A stretch of 64,000 nucleotides of DNA, from NCBI GenBank assembly GCA_037349105.1, contig JAYJMM010000097.1, positions 930,001 through 994,000 on the forward strand, written 5' to 3'. The notes beneath the pieces were generated by a model that did no database searches, had not been told where the DNA came from, and worked only from the letters and a program-made list of their open reading frames with translations. Below, one piece after another: positions 1-9,882 of this stretch (the stretch's first letter is position 1; each line of letters begins with the position of its first letter). The DNA comes from Limnomonas spitsbergensis. Its lineage: Eukaryota; Chlorophyta; Chlorophyceae; Chlamydomonadales. The position numbers and the translations under genes are program-made.

Positions 1-195
1 TGCTCGTATTGTGGGAGCCAAAATATTTTGGAGGCAGTGTGAAGTTTTTGTGAAGTTTTTACAGCGCAAGTATAGAGGCAGGTAGGCACGAGTCACTGGT
101 TTTCGCTCGCTGTCCTAGCGTATTTAGCGCTTGGACGAGTTTACGGGCATATGTCCCATGCATCAAATGTGAAGCTCTGCTGGACTGTTAACTCC
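1..195 (+). repeat. Cys-motif repeat family, copy 1
   Basis: Reading a + frame through about 88-175 gives a peptide with SLVFARCPSV, a later PCIKC and a final LDC. The same peptide pattern appears at 26,370-26,574 (+), 25,742-25,925 (-) and 63,030-63,213 (-). Substitutions between copies largely preserve the cysteines (C...PCxKC...C). This suggests a short zinc-binding coding exon of an unidentified mobile element. Function is unknown. Confidence 0.55.
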
Positions 196-2125
196 CCAAA
201 AGCGCAAATGATCTCACCCATGCCTACGCAAGAACAAGTCGTGGAAGTCTGTGATACCGCCCGGGGGGGCAGCCCATCTATGCTACCACTGCGTTGTACT
301 AGAAGCAGAGCAAGAGCGTGCTGCCAACTAGCTCGCTGTCTTGGCTGGATCTGCTGGTCCCTGGTGACCCTTCAGATCCCAGAGAAGATTAATAGCCCCG
401 CAATCAGGTGCAAGTGCATCATGTGTGTATGATACTGAGGCATTGCCGCACTGGGAGGAGGCTGGTGGCCCACATACACCACATCACCGTAGTTTACTTC
501 AGGGTGCTACTTAGGCAGCTGCCAACCGGCTGCGATCAGACACAGCAGACTTTGACTCCTTTGGCGGCCATACAGCAAACAGGATAGAGCGCCGCAGCCA
601 GCCAAAACAGCCAGATATGGGCTGCCTTGGCTGTCGGCGTTGCGCAGCTAGTCGGCTGCCAAACTCGGTGATATCTGGCTGTTTTGCTGCACTTCACCTG
701 AACCCGTCCATCCACCAAATATTCATCCAAGACAGACTGTGATACCAGGACAGGGGATTCATTATTTCAGATGGTGCTTAAGCTACAAATTAATCGGAGT
801 TCATTGTTTTCCAGCACAAAGCCAAACAGTAATTTTCATTAAGCCGCATGCAGGGGCCATGAAATTTTAATTCGCGGAGCCCGTCCTTAAACGGATATGA
901 TGACACGAACCCGCCGGTACAAAGTTTGTTAAAGAGTGGGAACGGGATAAGGTTGGCACCACTTTACGTTGCTGGGCCCCTTTCCTGCTAACCTTAACAC
1001 CAAACCCTGAGCCTGGATTTCTGTTCTAAACCCAATCAGAAGACTGTTATATCTCCGTTCTAAACTCCAACCGAACATAAGCTCTAGTCCAGGACCTCCC
1101 AACCTGGCAGTCTCCCGGCAGCCCAGGCCTGCTCTACAGTAGCCAAGGCTACACAGCTGTGTCCGCAGAAGCTGTACAGCAATAGGCATCAGGATGGAGC
1201 GGTACAACCACCTCCCGGGGCTCCAGACTCCAGACACCCTGTATTCAGCTGTACATCAGAAAGGCAGTTCTGCCAGACTGTCGGTGCCGCAGCTCGCAGC
1301 TGAGACATCAGCTCGTACTGTCCCACCTTGAAGGACCCATTTTGACATCATAAGACAGGAGTTCTAAGAATAGGGAATGTGCTGTTTAGGTATGAGGTTC
1401 AGCTCCCATGCAGGTATAGCCTGCAATACATTGCCTGAGTGGGGCTTCACCCCAATGCATTGTGCATCTGGTGAGCATGAAAGAGGATTTGTAAACAAAG
1501 GGGACAGTACTTCTAGGGCCTGAGGTACAGCTATCATGCAGGCACAGCATGCAATACATAGGCTGTGCATGTCTCCATCCCACTGCTTTGTGGGTTCTGG
1601 GTGGTGAGGAAAAAGCTGGGGGAACTAATTCAAAACAGGCACACCTAACTTATGAACCTGAATGTGGGCAAATGGACGCCGGGGCAGCTCATAATGGAGG
1701 CAGCTGTAGTGGCAGGGGTGCTCATGCACTTGAAGCACTAAAGACAGAATGCGTCTGATGGATCAGTAGCGTCCTTAGCATGGGGTGGTAAAGTAGATGT
1801 CCTGCTCAAGGTAACATAGGTATATATGCGACCTGTCTACCGCGCCTGGTTTAACAGACGGCGGGAGATGCACCAACAAAAGGGACCTCGCTAGCGTGTG
1901 CACATATACACTTTAGGATGCGGCTCGGTGCAGTTAGCAGGGCCAGCACTGGAGGATGATGGCGCAGCGGTCAGCAGCGTGAAGCAAGCTTTTGCCAGCA
2001 ATGCTGGCCTAGGGGAGACGGGGAGCATGTGGAGGACGCACTACACTCGTGCCTCAAATACCGTAGCATCTAGGAAATGCCAAGGGACCGGGCAAACCCT
2101 GGACGGTGCCACAGACTCCTTCAAG
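1..2125 (+). repeat. 2.1 kb dispersed repeat, copy 1 (LINE 3'-end fragment)
   Basis: This segment aligns almost base for base with 26,370-28,609 in the same orientation, apart from small indels and a ~115 bp insertion in the second copy near 26,980-27,100. Homology stops abruptly at ...TTCAAGTG (about 2,125 here, 28,609 there). The left limit lies outside the window. Near the 3' end (about 1,990-2,090), reading across one frameshift gives GLGETGS followed by VEDALHSC. This resembles the zinc-binding C-terminus (zf-RVT type) that follows LINE reverse transcriptases. A diverged relative lies at 48.3-48.5 kb. The 93-residue open frame at 151-432 is shared by both copies but is not recognised. 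I infer a truncated non-LTR retroelement fused to, or nested with, other repeat sequence. Confidence 0.75.
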
Positions 2126-3600
2126 TGTGTCACGGTATAATGCAGTATACGTGCCAAAACCGTAGGGACCGCTGACGCGTCCCCGTAGACTCCGCAGCTT
2201 CCCTGCGGAGCCCCCTTTTTAGGGTTAGACGCCCAGCTTCCCACTTTCGGGAAGATCGGAGGCCAGGATTTCCCGTACCTTAGTAATAAGGGCTTGCCGG
2301 GACATTGTATCCCGGCTTGCCCACTGTCCCTTACTTCGTTCCTTTTAAGTGGACAGACCTCTAATTGTAAACAGCACCGGCCTATATCCAGGATAAGCCC
2401 AGTGAAGAGCATTAAGTCAGTACCGCAATTACAGTCAAGCCTAGTTCAGCTACACAGCCGACATAGCAAGCTCAAGACTCCCTAGCGAGAAGCCCGACTC
2501 AACCTAGGACTACGTCCACGGTCTACGTCTACGGCCTCCCCCGCTTTACGCGGTAAGTGACCACACCGTCCTGCCCGGCTCGCTACCCGACAGGCCGTGA
2601 AACTAGCCCTCCGAGCGTAAGCTCCGTGTCTATCATCTAGAGATCCCAGCCACAGCTTAACGCGCTGCGCATCCGCGGCCAGTGTGTAGACACTGAGCTC
2701 GCCCGTAGGCGTCCGCCACTCTGTGGGGAAGAAGTCCGCCACGGACCCGAAGCAACCATCGCGTGTCCACTTCAAAAGGAACGAAGTGGGCCTAGCCTGA
2801 TCAGCCTGATCCAACGAATCCTGCTAAAGGTGCATGTGCTGTGAACTTGAATTTCTTTTTGAAGACAGCGGATCTGCCTTGGACAGCTAAAAATAACTTA
2901 GCAGAGGATTCTCCATCGTCGGTAACATTTGAGCGCTTGATTTGGGCGCTTGATTCGACCTCCATTTCAGACCACTGGAAGACCCGAGGCTTGAACGCAC
3001 CTGGTTTCAGACGGCAAACAGGCGTGACCACTGACAAGTCGAATTAACATCTATCAACTGGAAATAATTTAAGTTACTAATGTTAATGAGCTACATGTAG
3101 TGAATATCGACGGCGATTGACACAGGCGCCTGTCGCCGGTCTGTGACCCAGCTGGGACCCATGTACTGTTGGCAACCGACTTATAACAACTTTCAGCAGT
3201 GACTTTCTCACGCCTCGCAGGCTTTGAATGTGATCGAAACATGTATTATTTTAGTTAGGCTTCAACTTACTGGTAAATCTAGCCCTCATTGACGAAGACA
3301 GGTTGTGGAGCGCACGGGGCGCTTGAGAGCTCACTGTGGCGACCGGTCTGACTACTGGGTGACCCAGTACTTCGGAAGTTTTAAGATAAGCTCCCCAGGA
3401 CTTCTAAAGAAGGTCACTAAGCTACAGCAGCGGAAGCCTACCAACATGTGTGCATGAGCGAGAGCTATCCGGCAGCTCATAATTTTGCCGCCCCTAAGCA
3501 AACGGTCAGCAGCTGCGACAAGAGTAGAGGAGGCAGCAACAGAAGGATACAGCGGTAGAGCCCTCAGTGTCAGGTAGAGTCAGCGCTGTGGGACTCGTTT
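2126..3600. other. Intergenic, no confident gene
   Basis: There are short minus-strand open frames at 2,482-2,814 (110 residues, Arg/Ala-rich) and 2,801-3,037 (78 residues). They overlap one another, have no recognisable domain and no supporting splice pattern. I see no RNA gene. The sequence is of mixed composition and not obviously repetitive inside this window. Confidence 0.4.
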
Positions 3601-4290
3601 TTCAGCTTGCATGTCTGGCATGTGTTGTGCCTTGCCCATACTGTATGCACATCGCCCAAGCGCAGCGCCCCGCCTGCATGCACAACGCCCTTCATGCATG
3701 CGCATTTCCCTCAAGCATGAGCAGCGCCCCGCACGTATACTAGCACTTCCTGGTATTCCTATCGCCGGCCTGTTTGCACAGTGCCCTACCGGTACTTGAA
3801 TCCGTAGCACCCGATCACCTCATGCGCATGCAGAGCACCCCGCCCGATGGGCAATGCCGTCCATATGCCTCGCCGTCCTGCGGATTGGTGTAGTGCCCCA
3901 CACACCTGCAATGCCCGCCCGTATTATTTACCGTGCACAGCGCCCGCCCGGATTACCGTGCCCCTCCAATGGGCGTAGTGCCCCACCCGCATGCATAGCA
4001 CTTGCCCGTATGGACAGAGCCATGCAAGTGGGTGCTACGCTCTTTCCAGGGAGACTGGCTCATGAGGGTAACGCATTATGAGGTGCAGAACAACAACCCT
4101 AAACCTTCACCGGTGTGCACCGCAATCGCCCATATTTCCAGTGTCCTACCGGTGGGTGCAGCGCTAAACCGGTGGGTGTACCGCTTCATCGGCATGCTTC
4201 GCAACGGCCTGTATTTCCTGTGCCCTACTGGTGGGTGCAGTGCTTCACAGGCATGCACCCCAACGGCCCTGCATCCCGGTGTCACTGAAT
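3600..4290. repeat. Degenerate CACCGGT / GCATGC tandem units
   Basis: Irregular units of roughly 40-60 bp recur with the words GTGCCCTACCGGT, CCGGTGGGTGCA and GCATGCACAACGCCC. Inverted relatives (GGTAGGGCACAGTCCATA with ACCCACCGG) occupy 63,890-64,000 at the other end of the window. The open frames on both strands here are consequences of the repeat. Function is unknown. Confidence 0.6.
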
Positions 4291-4320
4291 AAATTAAGAA
4301 GCTTTTGCCATAAGCCTAGA
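4268..4320 (+). repeat. ~50 bp direct repeat flanking the arrays (left copy)
   Basis: GCATCCCGGTGT followed by a short AT-rich spacer and TTAAGAAGCTTTTGCC, TAAGCC also occurs at 8,890-8,935 with a few substitutions. The pair brackets the 53-bp array and the ~180-bp satellite, as if these expanded within, or were inserted between, copies of one older sequence. Confidence 0.55.
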
Positions 4321-4424
4321 ACGCAGCTATGGTAATGACTGCGCTAAGCGCCCGCTCTTTAGTACATTAAAGTGATGTCCTGTTTAGTGGCCAGTGGCCC
4401 AAGCTTGTGTGTAGAATAGCTCAG

Positions 4425-7130
4425 GCTGTGTGCAAACATTGTCATTAGTTGTGCAGCTGCCTGTACCGCTACTTCAGGCTGTATGCAAACACTGTCACTG
4501 GCGGTGCAGCTGCCGGTACCGCTGCTTCAGGCTGTGTGCAAACACTGTCACTGGCGGTGCAGCAGCCGGTACCGCTACTTCAGGCTGTATGCAAACACTG
4601 TCACTGGCGGTGCAGCAGCCGGTACCGCTACTTCAGGCTGTGTGCAAACACTGTCACTGGCGGTGCGGCTGCCAGTACCGCTGCTTCAGGCTGTGTGCAA
4701 ACACTGTCACTAGCGGTGCGGCTGCCGGTACCGCTGCTTCAGGCTGTGTGCAAACATTGTCACTGGCGGTGCGGTGCAGCAGCCGGTACCGCTGCTTTAG
4801 GCTGTGTGCAAACACTGTCACTGGCGGTGCGGCTGCCGGTACCGCTGCTTCAGGCTGTGTGCAAACACTGTCACTGGCGGTGCGGCTGCCGGTACCGCTG
4901 CTTTAGGCTGTGTGCAAACACTGTCACTGGCGGTGCAGCTGCCGGTACCGCTGCTTCAGGCTGTGTGCAAACACTGTCACTGGCGGTGCGGCTGCCGGTA
5001 CCGCTGCTTCAGGCTGTGTGCAAACACTGTCACTGGCGGTGCAGCTGCCAGTACCGCTGCTTCAGGCTGTGTGCAAACACTGTCACTGGCGGCGCGGTGC
5101 GGCCGCAGTACCGCTGCTTCAGGCTGAGTGCAAACACTGTCACTGGCGGTGCGGTGCGGCTGCCAGTACCGCTGCTTCAGGCTGTGTGCAAGCACTGTCA
5201 CTGGCGGTGCGGTGCAACTGCCGGTACCGCTGCTTTAGGCTGTGTGCAAACACTGTCACTGGCGGTGCAGCTGCCAGTACAGCTGCTTCAGGCTGTGTGC
5301 AAACACAGTCACTGGCGGCGCGGTGCGGCTGCCAGTACCGCTGCTTCAGGCTGAGTGCAAACACTGTCACTGGTGGTGCGGTGCGGCTGCCAGTACCGCT
5401 GCTTCAGGCTGTGTGCAAGCATTGTCACTGGCGGTGCGGTGCAACTGCCAGTACCGCTGCTTTAGGCTGTGTGCAAACACTGTCACTGGCGGTGCGGCTG
5501 CCGGTACCGCTGCTTCAGGCTGTGTGCAAACACTGTCACTGGCGGTGCGGCTGCCAGTACCGCTGCTTCAGGCTGTGTGCAAACACTGTCAATGGCGGTG
5601 CAGCAGCCAGTACCGCTGCTTCGGGCTGTGTGCAAACACTGTCACTGGCGGTGCAGCTGCCAGTACCGCTGCTTCAGGCTGTGTGCAAACACTGTCACTG
5701 GCGGTGCGGCTGCCGGTACCGCTGCTTTAGGCCGTGTGCAAACACTGTCACTGGCGGTGCAGCTGCCAGTACCGCTGCTTTAGGCTGTGTGCAAACACTG
5801 TCACTGGCGGTGCGGCTGCCGGTACCGCTGCTTCAGGCTGTGTGCAAACACTGTCACTGGCGGTGCGGCTGCCAGTACCGCTGCTTCAGGCTGTGTGCAA
5901 ACACTGTCACTGGCGGTGCAGCTGCCAGTACCGCTGCTTCAGGCTGTGTGCAAACACTGTCACTGGCGGTGCAGCTGCCAGTACCGCTGCTTCAGGCTGT
6001 GTGCAAACACTGTCAATGGCGGCGCGGTGCGGCTGCCAGTACCGCTGCTTCAGGCTGTGTGCAAACACTGTCACTGGCGGTGCGGTGCAGCTGCCAGTAC
6101 CGCTGCTTCAGGCTGTGTGCAAACACTGTCACTGGCGGTGCAGCTGCCAGTACCGCTGCTTCAGGCTGTGTGCAAACACTGTCAATGGCGGCGCGGTGCG
6201 GCTGCCAGTACCGCTGCTTCAGGCTGTGTGCAAACACTGTCACTGGCGGTGCAGCTGCCAGTACCGCTGCTTCAGGCTGTGTGCAAACACTGTCAATGGC
6301 GGCGCGGTGCGGCTGCCAGTACCGCTGCTTCAGGCTGTGTGCAAGCACTGTCACTGGCGGTGCGGTGCAGCTGCCAGTACCGCTGCTTCAGGCTGTGTGC
6401 AAACACTGTCACTGGCGGTGCGGTGCAGCTGCCAGTACCGCTGCTTCAGGCTGTGTGCAAACACTGTCACTGGCGGTGCAGCTGCCAGTACCGCTGCTTC
6501 AGGCTGTGTGCAAACACTGTCACTGGCGGTGCAGCTGCCAGTACCGCTGCTTCAGGCTGTGTGCAAACACTGTCAATGGCGGCGCGGTGCGGCTGCCAGT
6601 ACTGCTGCTTCAGGCTGTGTGCAAACACTGTCACTGGCGGTGCGGTGCAGCTGCCAGTACCGCTGCTTCAGGCTGTGTGCAAACACTGTCACTGGCGGTG
6701 CAGCTGCCAGTACCGCTGCTTCAGGCTGTGTGCAAACACTGTCACTGGCGGTGCAGCTGCCAGTACTGCTGCTTCAGGCTGTGTGCAAACACTGTCAATG
6801 GCGGCGCGGTGCGGCTGCCAGTACCGCTGCTTCAGGCTGTGTGCAAACACTGTCACTGGCGGTGCGGTGCAGCTGCCAGTACCGCTGCTTCAGGCTGTGT
6901 GCAAACACTGTCACTGGCGGTGCGGTGCAGCTGCCGGTACCGCTGCTTCAGGCTGTGTGCAAACACTGTCACTGGCGGTGCGGTGCGGCTGCCAGTACCG
7001 CTGCGTCAGGCTGTGTGCAAACACTGTCACTGGCGGTGCGGTGCGGCTGCCAGTACCGCTGCTTCAGGCTGTGTGCAAACATTGTCACTGGCGGTGCGGT
7101 GCGGCTGCCGGTACCGCTGCGTCAGGCTGT
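4425..7130 (+). repeat. 53-bp minisatellite array (~50 copies)
   Basis: The unit contains CTGTGTGCAAACACTGTCAC, TGGCGGTGC, a (A/G)GCTGCC(A/G)GTACC block and GCTGCTTCAGG. Most copies are 53 bp. Variants of about 58 bp carry an extra GCGGT or GCGCGGT. Because 53 is two more than a multiple of three, a frame reading through successive units cycles through all three phases of the unit. The unit has no stop in any + phase, so all three + frames are open for hundreds of codons. The apparent 740-residue protein at 4,910-7,132 is therefore an artefact. Variant units are intermixed in runs, which indicates repeated local amplification. Confidence 0.95.
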
Positions 7131-8870
7131 GAAGGAATAGAGCGGGAGCGCTGACCGCAATGAGCTGCGGTGATGCGGTCTGGCCATGGGTTCTTAATTT
7201 ACTCAGTTTATCAGGCTGAACAGCTAATAACCCTGCAGCATGTTGCACACTAGCTAGGGCCCGTGGGCAGCAAGCCTTGACAGGAAGTCAATGACATTAC
7301 ACCCCAGGGCTTTGACAGAAAGTGAAGGAGTAGAACGGGAGCGCTGACCGCAATGAGCTGCGGTGATGCGGTCTGGCTATGGGTTCTTAATTTCGTCAGG
7401 TTCATCGGGCTGAACAGCCAATACCCCTGCAGCATGCTGTATGAAACGGTCACTAGGGCCAGTGTGCAGCAAGCCTACACAGGAAGTGAAGAAGTAGAGC
7501 GGGAGCGCTGACCGAAAAATGCTGCGGTGATGCGGTCTGGCTATGGGCTCTTATTTTATTCAGGTTCATTGGGCTGAACAGCCAATACCCCTGCAGCATG
7601 CTGCACACAAGCTGGGTCAGTGGGCAGCAAGCCTTGACAGAAAGTCGATGACATTACACCTCTGGGCCTTGACAGGAAGTGAAGGAAATAAGAAAAGAGT
7701 GGGAGCGCTGATCGCAACGAGCTGCGGTGATGCGGTCTGGCTATGGGTTCTTAATTTACTCAGGTTCATCGGGCTCAACAGCCAATACCCCTGCAGCACG
7801 CTGTACACAACGGTGGCTAGGGCCAGTGGGCAGCAAGCCTGGACAGGAAGTGAAGGAATAGAGCGGGAGTGCTGACCGCAATAAGCCGCGGTGATGCGGT
7901 CTGGCTATGGGTTCTTAATTTACTCAGTTTTATCAGGCTGAACTGCTTATACCCCTGCAGCATGCTGCACACTAGCTAGGGTCAGTGGGCAGCAAGCCTT
8001 GACAGGAAGTCAATGACATTACACCCCAGGGCCTTGACAGGAAGTGAAGGAGTAGAGCGGGAGCGCTGACCGCAATGAGCTGCGGTGATGCGGTCTGGCT
8101 ATGGGTTCTTAATTTACTCAGGTTCATCGGGCTGAACAGCAATACCCCTGCAGCATGCTGCACACTAGCTAGGGCCAGTGGGCAGCAAGCCTTGACAGGA
8201 AGTCAATGGCATTACACCCCTGGGCCTTGACAGGAAGCGAAGGAGTAGAACGGGAGCGCTGGCCGCAATGAGCTGCAGTGATGCGGTCTGGCTATAGGTT
8301 CTTAATTAATCAGTTTTATCAGGCTGAACAGCTAATAACCCTGCAGCATGTTGCACACTAGCTAGGGCCCGTGGGCAGCAAGCCTTGACAGGAAGTCAAT
8401 GACATTACACCCCTGGGCCTTGACAGGAAGTGAAGGTATAGAGCGGGAGCGCTGACCGAAATAAGCTGCGGTGAAGCGGTCGGTTATGGGTTTTTATAAT
8501 CAGGTTCATCGGGCTGAACAGCCAATACCCCTGCAGCATATTGCACATTACTGTAGCTAGGGCCACTGGGCAGCAAGTCTAGACATGAAGTGAAGGAATA
8601 AAGCGGGAGCGCTGACCGCAATAAACTGCGGTGATGCGGTCTGGCTACCGGTTCTTATTTCTTAATTTGCTCAGGTTCAACGGGCTGGACAGCCAATACC
8701 CTTGCATCATGAGGCACACTACCTAGGGCCAGTGGGCATCAAGTCTAGACATTAAGTGAAAGAATTGAGCGGGAGCGCTGACCGTGATAAGCGACGGTGA
8801 TGCGGTCGGGCTATGGGTTTTTAATTTACTCAGGTTCATCGGGTTGAGCAGCCAATACCCTTGCATCAGT
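7126..8870 (+). repeat. ~160-195-bp satellite array (~10 copies)
   Basis: Units begin near GAGCGGGAGCGCTGACCG, seen at about 7,140, 7,333, 7,498, 7,696, 7,861, 8,055, 8,246, 8,440, 8,603 and 8,767. Each continues through GCTGCGGTGATGCGGTC, a TTCTTAATTTACTCAGG segment, CCCCTGCAGCATGCTG and GGGCAGCAAGCC. Copies differ by small indels. Single inverted monomers occur at 49,080-49,250 and about 63,560-63,860. It is non-coding by appearance. Confidence 0.92.
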
Positions 8871-8889
8871 ACAGCTACTGGTAGTTAGA

Positions 8890-8935
8890 TCTGCATCCCG
8901 GTGTAAATGTTTAAGTTAAGAAGCTTTGGCCGTAA
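8890..8935 (+). repeat. ~50 bp direct repeat flanking the arrays (right copy)
   Basis: GCATCCCGGTGT, then TTAAGAAGCTTTGGCC and TAAGCC, matches 4,268-4,320. See the left copy. Confidence 0.5.
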
Positions 8936-9882
8936 GCCTGGCCGTAAGCCCCGCATCATGCGCATGGCCATGTTGTTCAGACCTTGGCTCTTGTCTCAGC
9001 ATCTTTTTGTATTCCTGAGGGCAGTAGTGCTCATGCATCTCAAATTAGCATGAAAAGCAAGCTACCGTTTGCCACGAATAGGTTCTGAACCGCCGATTTG
9101 AGCTAGAGGTTTTGTACCTGGTGGCCCAAGGGCCCAAGGTGCCACTTGACAGGTTTGTGTGCGTAAGCCCTTCACTGCACGCTGTCAACCCTGCTGGGCC
9201 TCCTCCACAGTCATGGTAGCATGCTGCACAGTGCCATGCACACCCGTTGATGCCTCATCTTTGTTCCTGGGCAGCCCAGTGACCCAGTCACCCTCTTTTG
9301 TCAAGGACAAGCAAGGGCATATGACAATGTTTTTTTAAGTATTTCATGCCCACACTTCTGCAAGCTGACAGTCCACACTCCACTCCCCATCTCTCACAAT
9401 TGTAAAGCACCATGCATCAGAAATTTCGAGTCCCATGCGTCAGAACAGTTGCAGTATGCCGTTGGCTGGTTCTGGCTGTCGGCTTCAAAGGTAGATTCGG
9501 CTCATTGAATGCAGCCATGTCGGCTTTCTCGTGGTCTGCCAGCTCCTTCGTCACGTTCTTTAGGAGGACGTCGTTACCCCCCTGTACTGGTATTTCACCC
9601 ATACTGACTGTGACGAAACCAAGACAGGCGCACGGCCGGTGGTCTAAGCTTGCAAGGTACCAATGGACATGCTCGTCTGTGTGAGCCCTTCACTGTACGC
9701 TGTCGATGTTTGAACGTCGACAAACGTGTACCGCACCGGTGTGTGGGCTCGAGGTATGGAGCCAATTGTGCCGTCAGAGCCTGCCCGCTGCCCCTCGTGA
9801 TCATACCAGTCTCAAATGATCCCCGACGACAGCTGAATATAATCTCGCAGGATTAAGGCATGCATCAGCTACCAGGAGCGGG
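8936..9882. other. Intergenic; possible upstream region of the gene at 9,883
   Basis: No clear gene is seen. A short minus-strand frame at 9,417-9,602 (61 codons) begins with ATG and ends with TGA, is rich in charged residues and is not low complexity. It could be a small protein or an exon, but nothing identifies it. The word GCCCTTCACTG(C/T)ACGCTGTC occurs at about 9,167 and 9,688, a small internal repeat. Confidence 0.3.

Noticed and set aside
4910..7132. 740-residue and 468-residue + strand proteins
   Set aside because: They are produced by the 53-bp stop-free tandem array. All three frames are open, and there is no splice, start context or non-repeat coding around them.
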